A stretch of 64,000 bases of DNA from Pleurotus djamor (lineage: Eukaryota; Basidiomycota; Agaricomycetes; Agaricales; Pleurotaceae). The DNA lies in contig JAPEVF010000021.1 of the NCBI GenBank assembly GCA_029747585.1, positions 62,001-126,000 of the forward strand, written 5' to 3'. Under the pieces are notes generated by a model. That model made no database searches. It was not told where the DNA came from and worked only from the letters and a program-made list of their open reading frames with translations. Of the stretch, positions 1-11,512 are shown in pieces (position 1 is the first letter of the stretch; each line of letters begins with the position of its first letter). The position numbers were made by a program, and so were the translations under genes.

Positions 1-1983
1 CCCGTGGCGACGCAGGCTTTCTAACGTTTTCCACAGTCTGTTCGGGATAACCATCGTTCAGGCCTCTACTTTCTTCTTCGTTCATCGGCGGGACCCGATA
101 CTTCATAAAGCTGTGGTTTGTCGCATTTTTATTCAACGCTCCTCCAAGATGTACTCTTACCGGAAGGACGACAATAGGTTACCGCGCTTCTGTGGGTCCT
201 CCTGATGTCACAACAAGTCCTCGGTTGATTTACCACTTACACCTACAGTATATTCGACATGACGCACCTTGCACTTGTGGCCAACTCTTTCTTCAACTAC
301 GTTGTTGTGCACTCAGGCGACAAGAACCCGCCGGCGGTGACTTGGTCCTGCGTGGTACATCATTCAATCAATTCCCTCTCTCTTGCATCGCCTTCTAACT
401 CTTTGAATTACATTGAAGGCATTCTACGTTCTTGAGGTTCGCCCCGTCGGATCTCTTGCATTGACCACCTTGATTCATCCATTTTGTTTTTCAGAACATT
501 ACCATCGCCATCGCCCATTGTATGTACACGTTTCGCCTTTGGACGAGTAAGCTTCGTTCCCTCCTTTAAAGCGCACATCCCGTCCTTACTGTGGACTTTC
601 CAGTGGGAAAGGGTGCCCTCAAGCGCGCACAGGTTATCATTCTGCAAGTCAGTCGCCGATGCTTACACTTTGAGAACGAGGTTTCGCTGACCTTTCGTAC
701 CAGTTTTTGGTGGCAAGCTCGCTAGGTATCAATCATCAAATAACAACGATGCTGTCTGATTCAGCGCTCACCTCTATCTTTAGTTTCAGGGCTTTGTGAG
801 TCAAGACACCCTTGACGTGCCCTAACATCCCCCTTGACACCACCATCTTATGTGCCTAGATGTCGCCGCTCGCCTCGCTCGCCGACTCGGACTCCAGCAG
901 AGCTCGTTCATTGATGTCTTCTCAGAGTCCGATTTGTTTGTTAGTCGTACCATTCCTCTGTTTTTCAACAATCAAAGCCGGACACTGACTGTGTGTTCAC
1001 AGCCCATGAACGTCCTCAATCTTTCCTTGAACTGTGTCGTCGATATTGCAGTCGTTGCAATCCTAACGCCTGAGCTATCGCATCAAACTACAGTTTCATG
1101 GTACGCTCCATTGCTCGTCGCCTATCCTTTGGCAACAGTCTCCCTCACATTATTCTACGTACTGCCGCGGTATACAGGACCACTTCAACATTCATGTTGA
1201 TCATCGCTTACGCGCTCAACACCGGGATATTCAATTTGTACGCCCTCTTGTCCATCCTAACCAGTGTACGACTGCACTTATAATTATTGAACGATCGACT
1301 CTCAGGATTTTCTCCCTTGGCGCGATTATCGCGGTACGTCCTCCTTAGTGATCAACTATATCGCCTTGCCCGCATGCGCATGCCTGACCNTCTCTCTCTC
1401 TCTCAAAGTTCATCTCTTGGCGACATTCGCTGTTATTTTTAGCCCCTCGTATCATACTCATGACAGGTAGGTCCTCCGCGAGCCTTCTAGGCTTCCTTTG
1501 AATTCTCGAATTCTGACAATGCCTCTCACAGTTCATGTCAACTCTTTGATGGCAATGTACATCTCCCCCTTCTCTTCTCCTTATCAAAATTCTTCTTCTA
1601 ACCAACTTGAGCAGGTTCAACGCACGACACTACTTCCGCCCACGTGCGACCAACACCGTCATTCTCCAAGCACACGACGCCTCCATAACCGTCTCTAAAG
1701 TCGGCGGGCTGCGCGTCAAGTCCCTCCGAACAACACACGACGACGGTCCGACGGTGAATACAGCTGGATTGCCGCTGTTTACGAAACATGATAGTGAAAT
1801 TGATGTAAGCAAACGTAGATTATGATTTTATCTTTATCTTGGTTGATTGTGGAACGCTGACTGTCGTTTTGTGTTTTCAAGCTGTTTCGTCCTTCGCAAA
1901 TCGATGTCAACATCCATACGACGCAGGATAAACGGGTCAGCCCTTCGCGCGATTATCCTTACTCCCTACCTCATTACTTCTAA
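1..1983 (+). CDS. DUF6534-type multi-pass membrane protein, 5' truncated by window edge
   Basis: A basidiomycete DUF6534 seven-transmembrane-type protein of unknown function. The first helix is visible around 20-110 (HSLFGITIVQASTFFF, then RRDPILHKAVV, matching the family G-x-L-x-VQ-x-Y and short basic loop). A second block lies near 259-420 (SFFNYVVVHSGDKNPP). Further helices follow at 1040-1190 and 1195-1265. The family signature block is rebuilt by splicing: IFSLGAIIAFISWR, then IILMTVHVNSLMAM, joined to FNARHYFRPR through an intron at 1560-1617. A last intron (1804-1880) leads to a hydrophilic tail ending at the TAA at 1981-1983. Two oddities: the frame changes by one base near 1191-1198 without a usable intron, and the splice into the 1302-1343 exon is not clean. 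Either the gene is damaged or the consensus has base errors (an N lies at 1390). Exact exon limits are uncertain; family membership is fairly sure. Confidence 0.62.
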
Positions 1984-3088
1984 TCCATCTAACTACCTTA
2001 CTATGCGGAAGTAATGAAATCCAGTGGAGGAAGTAAGTCGTTTGAGGTGGAAGGTGTGGCAGTGAGGTCGTGCGGGGAGCTTGTAACAAATCAAGTCCAT
2101 CTACCATCTATCATTTCACGTATGTATCGGAACCTAAACAGCGTCCGGGTTTCTCGTACATCAATTCTTGTTCATACTGTTCGCTTTGTTATGCACCAGT
2201 GTAGCCTTTAGCTTCCTTCCCTCCAATCTATCAGAAGTACGCGTTTTTCTGACGTGTACATTGTTCAGTGATACTGAACGCATAGATTTCATCGCGGTGT
2301 ATTTTGGTTCATTGTTTAAATTTGATGAGGTCGTTTCGATTAAAATGGGTATGAACGTGTAGATGTATACTACCTACTAGCAAGGGTGGGAGATGGGGAT
2401 GAGGTAAGGGGGGTTGATCGGAGGGGGTATATCGGGGTATGGATGGATGTATGGAGTACACAGCAGATGGAGACAACGATGATAACAACTTACAAACAAG
2501 GCGAGTGATGATGGTACAACAGAAAGCAACTAAGAAACCAAGTCCAATAAGGATAGCGAAAGTTCAAAGAAGAAGGAGAAGAAAAAAGGGAACCAGTTAA
2601 ACAGCGACAGCTTGGTGAACGATGAACGAGGAACGATGAACACGGAGATCGACGGAAAGCGGGGGTTGATATGTAAGGATAAAGATATTGATACAGTCCG
2701 AGATTCTTTTCTTGAGAGATACAAAGCGGGAAGCAGAAAGGATACAGTCCGAACCGAGAGGAGAAAGCAGTCGAGCCGGGTCCATGCGCACTGCGCACGG
2801 GAAGAGTTGGGGAGGGAAAACAGCCAGGGACCAGGGAATCTTGAGATGAGAGAGAGAACAATGGGCGGGCGATTCGGCTTTAGGGATCTAAGATACGCCC
2901 GTTCNTTTCCCCCAGTTCTTCAGAGCCTGACCACAACCCTGTTCGACGCCCACTCTTCTTGCGTTGATGCTACCATTGGGCGCATGAAGTTTCTGATCGC
3001 ACTACATTGACGGGTTCCGGTCTCGTGTACAGGTTCTGAGCAAGATTTATATCCTTATAGATTGAATACATTTCCCTTGATACTGCTG
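1984..3088. other. Intergenic, purine-skewed, no supported gene
   Basis: Downstream of the membrane-protein gene. The 2480-2860 part is strongly A/G-rich on the plus strand, which opens long frames on both strands without domain-like content. Short direct repeats are visible, for example gatacagtccga at about 2690 and 2740 and a doubled gaacgatgaac near 2617-2640. An N sits at 2905 beside a T run. A frame from 2014 to 2211 could be a spliced tail of the preceding gene, but no acceptor gives a clean join. Confidence 0.5.
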
Positions 3089-3915
3089 CTACTTGCGAGG
3101 AAACGTTCGCTCTACAACGTAACACGGCACTGCATCGCCATCGTTATTGAAGACCTGCATGGCGAATCGGTCTGGGGTACCATCTACGCTTGATCCTGTT
3201 GATACAGTCGTCGCCATCCGCTGAGAGTTCCCGTGAGGGACGCGAACGGTGATTTGGTTTCCATTGACTGAATACACATGGACTTCGGGCGGAGGAGATA
3301 GTAAAGTCGTTGGAGTTGGAGTTGAGAGAGGGTGGGGAGGACGGGGAGTAGGTGTTCGCTTGCCGACGTTGTCTCTGTATTGGTGTAGTCGGGAGGGTTC
3401 ACTGTGGCTCTGCCTGTGGGTACCGGCGTTGGGATCAATGAAGGAAATGGGTTCTTCGGTAGTCGTCCTTCAGCTAGGATTGGGTGACGAAGAGCGCGTT
3501 GACGGCGGTGGGGAGGGATACCCATCGTATGACTTGTATACGCGGCGAGGACGTCGAACTGGTGGATTAGATAAAGCTACCTGTAAGACTTCTATGAGAT
3601 TGTGGCTCCGGACGAGTAAAAAAGATGACGAACCGCTGGGTTGACCACTCCGCGCCGTACATTCGGTGTCTCCTGTTTCCGAAAAGCCGCAGGACGTGTA
3701 GGATGACCAGCGCGATGTGTGGGATGGTCGCGATTGGACATGGTCGCTGTTCTTTGCCTCGTCGCTTGTCCGGGGTGTTAGGAAGGGGAGAGACCGCCAG
3801 AAACGGGAGGTTTGGCGCGAGTGGTACGGCATCATGATTCTGGCTTGATTCTGGCTCAGGTACCAGGGCGTTGACGAACCGAGAGAAACGGAGTGTGAGT
3901 GACTAAAAATATCAT
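3089..3915 (-). pseudogene. Doubtful Ser/Thr/Pro-rich frame with one in-frame stop
   Basis: On the minus strand one reading frame runs from about 3915 down to 3089 and is interrupted by a single TGA at 3470-3472. Both halves share a composition rich in Ser, Thr and Pro. The C-terminal part (VYSVNGNQITVRVP ... YVVERTFPRK) looks more protein-like than its antisense. A donor-like GTAGCT near 3580 and acceptor-like CTAG or AAG near 3469 could remove the stop, but the joins I tried change frame. I do not recognise the family. It could be a broken gene, an unrecognised spliced gene or chance; the sign of coding is weak. Confidence 0.25.
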
Positions 3916-4054
3916 TCTAGAGGAGTTTAGTCGTTCATCTCAAGCACCATTTTGTCTTTCCTGCACTGTATTCTCGAGTCAGATGGACTCCAGCGTTCGG
4001 TGCTCATTGTGTATATTGGCATATGTACCAACTTCATAACAAATAACCTGTGCG

Positions 4055-7004
4055 TCAATGGATTGCCTCTGAAGACACGATACCCAGCTCCTTTATGAAC
4101 GCTTTCTGAACGCTATCCAGCGCTTCCTGAGGAACATTTGCTTTCTTCAAAATCTCGTCAATCTGGTCATAAAGTAAAGTGGGTTTAGTTTCCTCTGGGA
4201 GCGCAAGGCCTTCGAAGTTCTTTCCGTTGACAACGTCTTCGTAAGAAGTATCGGGGATGAAGAACTTATCGGGAAGTTTGTCTGGTAGATCATCGGTTGT
4301 GTCGTTTTGAGTAAGCTGGATGATGTAGCCCAAGACCTGACGTGGGCACACCGGGGTTTAAAGGTGTTCAGAGAAAGGGGTAGACTTAAACATACCTGGG
4401 GACCTGGGATGCGAATGACGCAGCCATCTTGGCACGATTGGAAACTGTGAGAGTTCTCACTCTGGCTACTGGAGCTACCATTGCTGTACGACCAACACAG
4501 GACGCCCCCTGAAGACTGGGAATTCGACTGCATAGTCTTCTTCTCCGTTTCGGCCTCAGCTGCGCTATACTTGATCTTGATGGTTATATCCTATACACCA
4601 GATCAGTGTTCACAAGGAAAAGTCATTGGGAAAGTGGAAAAGCGAACCTTGCAAATGATAAATCCAACGGTAAATCCAGGAAGGAGGTACTTATTGAGCT
4701 CGTTGAGGTTTGCTGCTCCCTTCTTCTTCAAGTCGTCCATGTTGTTGACGCCGCTTGGCCATTTCGTCCACTTGAGCTCCGAGTTGATGTGATGGTACAT
4801 CTTGGACTCCTGGAAGAACTGCGGGCGGAACCAACCCCCACGATCCACGGACACCAGCGTAGCCCGAAATCCGACCCAGACTTCATTAAAGGTCTTCTTG
4901 GTTTCGGTCCGGCTACCACCACCGCTACTTTGGCTGCTCTGGCTGTGATTCCAGAACCATAGGTTACACTGCGAAGACGAGGTGGATGCCGAAGATCGGT
5001 CTCCTTGGTAGCTGTACTCGCTTTCGACTTGATGATGGAGCGTAAACTCTTGCCATCGGCTACCACCCGATGTTTTTTCAGGTCCGCCGGGTAGGATGGG
5101 AACATCGTCTACGTTGGGCGATGCTCCTGGCTTCGGTGCTGGTAGAGCATCGCCACCTTTGTTAAGAACTTGATAGCGGGCGGTGAGCTCTGTGATCTCT
5201 TTCTTCAGTGACTCGATCGAAAGCTTGATTTGTTCTTGCTGTTGCCGAGTATCCGTGGCTTCGGCGAGAGCTTGACGGGAAGCAGCGTCAGTCCAAGCTC
5301 GTGTGGCGTTGTTGACCTCCAGCTGGATATTAGCGTAACTCTCCATCCCATTCTGAAGGGCCTAAGGAGAGTTCCGACGATCCCGAGGGGTTGAACCAAG
5401 GTTTCTAGTTGCTTAGGATTGACGATGTGCTTCCTGTCAATAGCGAGCAGGGCAACGGAGAAAACGTTGGCGGTATAAGCCTTGGCCAAGTTACCACGAG
5501 CCTCCGAAAGCCTCGACTCGGCCGAGGTGACAGCCTCGCGAAGTTTCTCGACGTCACCCTTGCTCCCCATCGCGAGCGCAACGAGCTGTTGGTTGAGAAC
5601 GTCCAGCTGCTGCGACTTCGACGAATCAATCTGGTCCTTGATGAGGTCCGGATTTTGGGTGAGATCCTCTAAAGTAAAGTTCGTCGAAAGACTCTGCCAC
5701 CAGTTCACCGGCGTCATTTGAACGGGGTAAACCTTCATGCTACCATCCAAGGAGCTCATAGCGGACTCGCGAAGGGAATCCTTAGCCTCCTGCAGGAACT
5801 CGGCACCGGTCTTAACGTCCATGTAGCCCATGTACTCACGAACATTGTGGGAGAATCCTCGGATAACGGCGTCGCTATACTTCGCGGCGAGCTGCGCTTG
5901 ACGCACAGCGGTCGTATGGGCTAGTTTGCGGGTGAGGGCGTTGAGTTTACGCTGCGATTCGGACCTGGACGGATCGACCGCCATGGCTTCCTCTATCATC
6001 TTGTCCCGCTCCAGCTCCCACTTCTGCTTCGCATCGAGGTAGTCCATCATGAGCAAGTTGCTTAACTCGATGCGATTGATCGTCCCATTCTGCGGTTTGG
6101 ACAAACTAAACGGGGCGTTGGAGACGAGATCGAGGTCGTAATTGTCAGATTCAGAGTTAGAGAACTGCGACAAAGCGTTCTTGTCGTCACCGTTGTCTTT
6201 CTTGTCGCTATCTTTGTCGAGCCAATGGGGGATCTTCACCTCTTTGAGCAGCCATTTCCGGATTTCACCCTGATGATGAGCGAGATTGTTGTCCTGGATT
6301 TTGGGAAGGAGATTGTTGAGAAGTTCCTCGTAGACTTGAGAGAGGTAGATGCCCTTGGCGCCCGAGGCCACTTCTGCGATATCGTACATCTGGTCGGCGA
6401 TGCGGAATTCGGCTTCGTTAACTGCGACGGGCTTGATAAATTGGCCATAGATTCCAGCCCCTTCGGCGTCCCAAGCATACTGCTTGAGCTCAAGGAATTG
6501 GCCTGGGAACTGCAGGACGAAGAGCTGGCCACCACCGGGGTTAAAAAATTGCTTGAGACTGTTGATGATGACGCCCAGGAAACTCCCTGTCGTCTTGTCA
6601 TCGTCTCCACCGTTAGAATTGGCGGTAAACCTGCTAGCCTTGTTATTATCCACGCCGTTCCCAGTAACATCGCCAGGATCATTCAACGCGAGGGATTGAA
6701 CAGATAGTGGATCGTCCAGTTTGACCTGGTCCGCAGAGGCATCGGGATCATCTAAGATATAACCTCGAGTAAGTTGCCGCCACAAATACCAGGAGAGACC
6801 AACATACGAAGAGGGTCTGACGTTGGAGAAGTTGAACCCACAACAGCTTGCCCGTTTTGTTCGGGTCCTCCAGAGAGTGTACCAGTATCACGTCCCGGTG
6901 TCTGAGGGTTTGGTTCTAGAACGCATTTTAGACAGGGAGCTACAGATATACGTGAAGATGATTATTTCGCCTTCGGTCGCTTGAGATTGAGCAGGGGACG
7001 ACAT
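4055..7004 (-). CDS. Large coiled-coil protein of unknown function, paralogue A (frame break inside)
   Basis: Close paralogue of the protein encoded at 17396-20222. Order: variable N-terminus; conserved block with FNPGGGQLFVLQFPGQFLEL; acidic Ser/Asp-rich linker; long helical, coiled-coil-like middle; C-terminal block with RGGWFRPQFFQESKM, SSGGVLCWSYSNGSSSS and DGCVIRIPGPQ. Exons: probable first exon at 7004 (ATG TCG TCC CCT, as in the paralogue), then 6915-6808, 6751-4648, 4590-4396 and 4336-4055. The last two introns sit at the same codons as in the paralogue. The 2104-nt main exon is one base short of a whole frame: near 5361-5370 the reading shifts and runs into other frames, while alignment to the paralogue needs exactly one extra base. 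The first splice is also unclear; only a weak GC donor fits. Function, location and partners are unknown. The break may be a consensus error or real decay. Confidence 0.8.
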
Positions 7005-9173
7005 GTGGATCTGTGCAGAAAATCATACGGTAGGTCTATGACTTATGTAGGTCCAAAATGAGCTGGCTACGAAACGACCAAGCCACACCATCTCACCGTC
7101 TCATTAGGCTCCAAGACAGTTGTGGGGCTCGAATATGTTGGGACCTCGACATGCTCCAAGTTGTAAGGGCCACTTTTGGTCTGGGGACATTGATAAATGA
7201 AGTTTTCTCGGGGGCTGACGAGGTGATCCACAATAATTCGGTTCCGTCTGTGTGAGTTTCTTGCTGTTCTCAAGCCCTCTCCAAGACGCACATGACATAC
7301 GAATGTCAGAAAACAAGGCTAAAAGTTACGCCAGAGACAAGGAGCGTTGATTTCGAGCCTAAATTAAACATATTAAATCTCAGAAAAAGCCACACTACGC
7401 AATAACATGGCAAATTGTTACGCAGTTCACCGTGTCATGAGCATCATGAAATTCCAATCACACATGACAGAAAGGGATGGAGTCGGATATTGAGCAAATC
7501 CACACAGGATATATCACTGCCACCTCCTGGATAATCCATGTCAGCGAGAGGTTGAAAGTATTACAATATGAATGACGCACATTTAGCATCCGTGCAGCCG
7601 TGAAGCACCATTGCAGCAGTAGACACTTTGGCCAGGCCTCAGCATCATATCTTGATGACCCTCTCAACGTGATAAGAGCAGCATCGTGGGTGAAAATCAG
7701 ATTTGTTCGTTCACGGTTCAGCAGAGGGGGCTTCTATATTTTCTTCAAGCCAGTGATTACAACGTGTCTTCGTAAATAGAACTGGTATGTTGCACAGAAA
7801 ACCGAATCGGCTGAGTACAAAGTGAGCGATGGAATGGCCAGTTGATCGAAGAAGGGACAAAGGAGGTCGCCCGAAGTTATGATTTCCCAGAAAACCTAGT
7901 TCCCACAGTCACAAATAGATTCTCACAGTCAGTATCGCGGTGGCGCCATTGAATTTGAGCTTTCGTCCTTCCAACGTCGTTCTCGCTTGAGCTACCCAAA
8001 TTGTGCTGATAATAGGCCGACCTTTCTGCCTCCAGATCCGTCTAAGCAAAGCTATATACTACTTACTACTCAGGTAACTCGTCGTCTTTATTTTTTGCAC
8101 TCTACAACTTTCAAGTTTCCACTGAAGGCCCAGACATTGAACCCAGGATAACTGTACCCATCAGTTGAGGCGACCTCCTTACGTTTATGTTGCCAGACAA
8201 ACGCGTATAGTCTATACGCCGCTCCGCTACTCACGCATGAACATTCGTGAGATGCCGTACCCTAGTCATGGTACTTACAACTCTGACTATACTGCTCAAA
8301 CTCGGATCATACAACGTGCTCTACACGCAAATTTACGCTTACTCCAGCCGTGCTGCGCACGTCGGCCGACTGGCCTCATCCAAGTTAGTCGTATTATCCT
8401 ATTACATTACTGATGCTGTTATCTGATATGAGTAGTGAATAGGCGATTTGGCGCCATGTTGAACTTGTACTTCTTTCACCAGTGCCCCGACACATCGCGA
8501 GAGGAAGGGGGACGGGAAACTCACACCAACGATACTCCCATACTCGGCACCGCAAAGTAAGCGTCTCACCTTCCAATACAAGTAGCCTTCGACCTTACGC
8601 GCAACCATCAAAATCGACACGAGTCGGGGTTAAGACATGGAACTTGCATCAAAGTTCCCAAGCCATTCGCCGCCCGCGCCCTTTTTGCGAAACAGACTTT
8701 GATCTACTGATGGGATTTTATACCCTCGTGGAGTATACATCCTATAATCATTCCGCCCTCATAGGCCGCCAACATTCACCTATGACCCTACCGTCGTGTA
8801 ACCCAAGTGATTTGTCCCACTGTTAACCACGGTTGAGCCTCTTTCCGGTAGTATCTTCCCCTCTTGGCGTGCTATTTTTACTCACCACCATTCCAAAGGA
8901 GCTCCCCTTTGTGTATTCAACGTCCTTCCAGTCATTTACTCTGTCATCGTGCTGATTCCATCCAATCGCTGCGGTCGACGGCCATGAGGTGCCATCTGCG
9001 TTTCTCTCACAACGGTCGAAAAAATGCGTAATGCTTGCCCCGTGTATCTTTCATGAAACAATGGTGCAATTGCTAATTACTCAGAGGAGGCGTATAAAAG
9101 CTGGTAAGGAGAGCGTAAATGCCTCATCAGCTTCCTACTGAGCTAGATTCGCCTTCAACTCCAACAGAACACA
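7005..9173. other. Intergenic between paralogue A and the cupredoxin gene
   Basis: About 2.2 kb shared by two divergent genes, so it should hold both promoters. Short open frames occur on both strands (for example 8165-8413 plus), but none shows a recognisable domain, a signal peptide or convincing spliced continuation. A TATA box lies at 9093-9099. Nothing else is supported. Confidence 0.5.
9093..9099 (+). promoter_or_regulatory. TATA box of the cupredoxin gene
   Basis: TATAAAA within gaggcgtataaaagctgg, 75 bp upstream of the ATG at 9174. Spacing fits a strong TATA-driven fungal promoter. Confidence 0.65.
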
Positions 9174-9719
9174 ATGCGCTTCACTTCTCTCGTCGCTCTC
9201 GCCGTTGCACCTCTTGTATTGGCCGCCAACTTCAACGTCAATGTTGGTCAAAGCAACACTTTTGCTTTCAGCCCCACCTCCATCACTGGTGCCGTTGCTG
9301 GTGATACCATCACATTCACCTTCTTGTCCAGGAACCGTATGTCACCCCGAGTTTCCTTGTCTTTTGCCGATATATCGACTTACTACTATCCACTTTGACA
9401 GACTCTGCGACGTCTACCACGTTCACCACTCCCTGCCCGCCTCCAGCTGGCGGAGTCGCCGGTAGCTTCGACACTGGCTTGTGAGTTCTTCAACGTGTCT
9501 TTCCGCTTAAGAGTCCAGGATTGAACGTTACGTTTCCATAGCTTCGATGCCACCACCGGCACCAAGACCACTGTCGTCACTTTGACGTCCTCCAACACCC
9601 AGTGGATCGCCTGCAGGCAAGCCAATGGTGGTCATTGCAGATTGGGCATGACCTTCGCTATCAACCCCACTTCTTCGCAGACCTATGAGCAGTTCCTGTT
9701 GAACGCCATGAGATCGTAA
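9174..9719 (+). CDS. Secreted cupredoxin-like copper protein
   Basis: Predicted 139-residue secreted blue-copper-fold protein of the plastocyanin-like type common in mushrooms. Exons 9174-9336, 9402-9480 and 9542-9719 give a whole frame with GT..AG introns. Residues 1-17 (MRFTSLVALAVAPLVLA) form a signal peptide. The fold is signalled by NVNVGQSNTFAFSP at the start of the mature chain and by GDTITFTF. Possible copper ligands are the His of RNHSATST (made by the first splice) and the Cys, His and Met in WIACRQANGGHCRLGM. Unlike many fungal relatives there is no long Ser-rich tail, so no GPI anchor is evident. Members are usually annotated as extracellular serine-rich or cupredoxin proteins with poorly known roles in the cell wall or redox chemistry. 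Start chosen at the first ATG opening the signal peptide, 75 bp after a TATA box. Confidence 0.85.
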
Positions 9720-10149
9720 ATGATCTGCATCCTGGTCCTGCCAGATATGGCCAATAATTAGTACCTTTTCTCCTGTGTTGTAAAGAAATTCAAATATATT
9801 CGGGCTATGGTTTAGAAGTGCTAGGATTCGTTGGCGTCTCATAACTAATCAAATAAAGGTAGGATTCCTCACGGCATCGCGCCTTCCAATTCTTCGCTAT
9901 CTTTAGGTTCACAATTACGTGGTTCTAATGCATTCCCCTGAAAATCTCTGTCTTGATCCCACAATAGGAAGAGGCTTTCGTAGCTGTAGAGTCGAAAGGT
10001 CGACACGACGCCAACCAGATGCTGACGTTTCGACATTCATTTGCCCACATACTCAACTTTATACCTCTTGGATAAACAGCATGCGTCGCGTGGGCCATGG
10101 GCACTGCGGGGAAGATACACACGAAGTACTACGGGGATAAGACATGAGG
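9720..10149. other. Intergenic between two convergent genes
   Basis: 3' regions of the cupredoxin gene and of the anthranilate phosphoribosyltransferase gene. No gene or repeat is seen here. Confidence 0.6.
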
Positions 10150-11306
10150 CTATGATGTTGTCTTCGCCGCCGCTTCACCGGCTTCGCGGAAGGTCTGAAG
10201 TGCTTCCCAAGCTTTTCCAGATTTGATGCTCTCCAACGCAAGAACTGTACCCTCTTTGAAGTCCTTGGCTACTCCAGCTACGACAAGCAACGCAGACGCG
10301 TTCATACAGACCCACTCAACAAGAGGGTTCAACTCAGCAGGAATGTCCCTTCCTGAAGTCAGCAGTCGTTTGAATGTCTCAGCATTCTCTTCAGGACCAC
10401 CTCCCGCCACGGTCGAGAGTGGATGTCTCTCAAGACCGAAGTCTTCCGGAGTGAGTGTTCTCTCAGTGACTTGACCGTCCTTAAGCTCCCAAGCCCATGT
10501 GGGTCCTGCACAACTAATTTCATCAAGACCTTCATATCCACACACAACGAACGCGCGTTCTACGCCACCGTCACGTAGAGATTGCGCGAATGTGGCACCG
10601 ATTTCCTTCTCTGCTACGCCAAGGACCATACCACGGGGAGACGCCGGGTTAATCAAGGGACCCAAGACGTTGAACATCGTTCGGAAAGGCAAAGCTTTGC
10701 GGTACGGTGCGATCGACGCGAGAGCTGGATGGTAATGTGGGGCAAGGATAAAGGTAAATGGAACACGAGGTATTGGCATTGGAGTTCCCGGCGTTGGTGC
10801 TGTGAACAGACAACCAAGGGCTTGGAGGAGGTCTGCAGAACCGGATGATGAAGTGGATGCTCGACTTCCATGCTATATAAGATGAGATAAAACGAGATCA
10901 ATGAAGAGATAAGATAAGGTATTTTGTCGGCGTTGCACACCTTGATGACTCGGGCACCCGCTCCGGCGGCGACAATGCCCGCTGTTGTGCTGACGTTGAA
11001 GAGATTGTATCCGTCACCACCGGTGCCGACGATGTCCACAACGAAATCCCCCTCCGTATCTTGTACTGCAGCCTTTAGAGCGCGATTACGAAGGACCTGC
11101 GCAGCAGCAGCCAGAGATTCCGGTCTCCGCTCGACACGGTTGACATGAAGGGCCGTCAAGAAGGCACCAATTTGCGATGGATGGAGCGCGTCGGGGGTAA
11201 AGAGGTGGTCAAGGGCCTTCCGGAGATCCTCAGCGCTGAAATACTCTGGCGTCTGAACGAGCTTGTTCAGCAAAGGCTTGAAGGAAGCTGCCGCGGAGGA
11301 ATCCAT
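10150..11306 (-). CDS. TRP4: Anthranilate phosphoribosyltransferase (tryptophan biosynthesis)
   Basis: Transfers the phosphoribosyl group of PRPP to anthranilate, the second committed step of tryptophan synthesis, in the cytosol. Exons 11306-10941 and 10872-10150 give 362 residues, the usual size. Family motifs: LDHLFTPDALHPSQIGAFLTA in the helical N-domain, the PRPP loop DIVGTGGDGYNLFNVST, the anthranilate-binding KHGSRASTSSSGSADLL made by splicing at 10940/10872, and NVLGPLINPA. HGSR replaces the bacterial HGNR. The chosen start gives MDSSAAASFKPLLNKLV, which aligns with fungal relatives. A possible alternative first exon begins at 11512 (MAPPANLFSTQMGIFD), ends at 11407 with GTAAGG, and would join in frame at 11287 after a 119-bp intron. 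It may be a longer isoform or a leader frame. Confidence 0.93.
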
Positions 11307-11406
11307 GACCAAATGTACGTTGCTTTAGAAGATAACGACGCCTGGGATTTTATATGGTCATCAGGAGGCATTGAAATGATGATGCATTGATGAAAACGCA
11401 CCTTAC

Positions 11407-11512
11407 CTTCCTGTTCGTACGGAGAACTGATTGTGGTTGTTGTCTTCGTGGCCGTCTCGGGAATATCAAAGATTCCCATCTGCGTTGAAAATAAGTTCGC
11501 AGGAGGAGCCAT
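11407..11512 (-). other. Possible alternative first exon or upstream leader frame of TRP4
   Basis: ATG at 11512 opens 35 codons ending at a consensus donor (GAAG then GTAAGG). Splicing to the GCGGCAG acceptor ending at 11288 would join in frame with the enzyme at ASFKPLL. The implied intron is 119 bp, about twice the local norm, and removes the usual ATG at 11306. The N-terminal sequence is not an obvious targeting peptide. It could equally be a short leader frame that dampens translation. Confidence 0.35.

Noticed and set aside
2490..3010. Overlapping long frames on both strands
   Set aside because: Caused by strong purine/pyrimidine skew; no motif, signal peptide or splice logic on either strand.
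6225..6707. Plus-strand frame of 160 codons within paralogue A
   Set aside because: Mirror of the conserved coiled-coil protein; the same mirror frame occurs in paralogue B (17716-18024, minus), as expected for a shadow.
9174..9719. Hydrophobin
   Set aside because: Small secreted protein, but it lacks the eight-Cys hydrophobin pattern and has cupredoxin ligand motifs instead.
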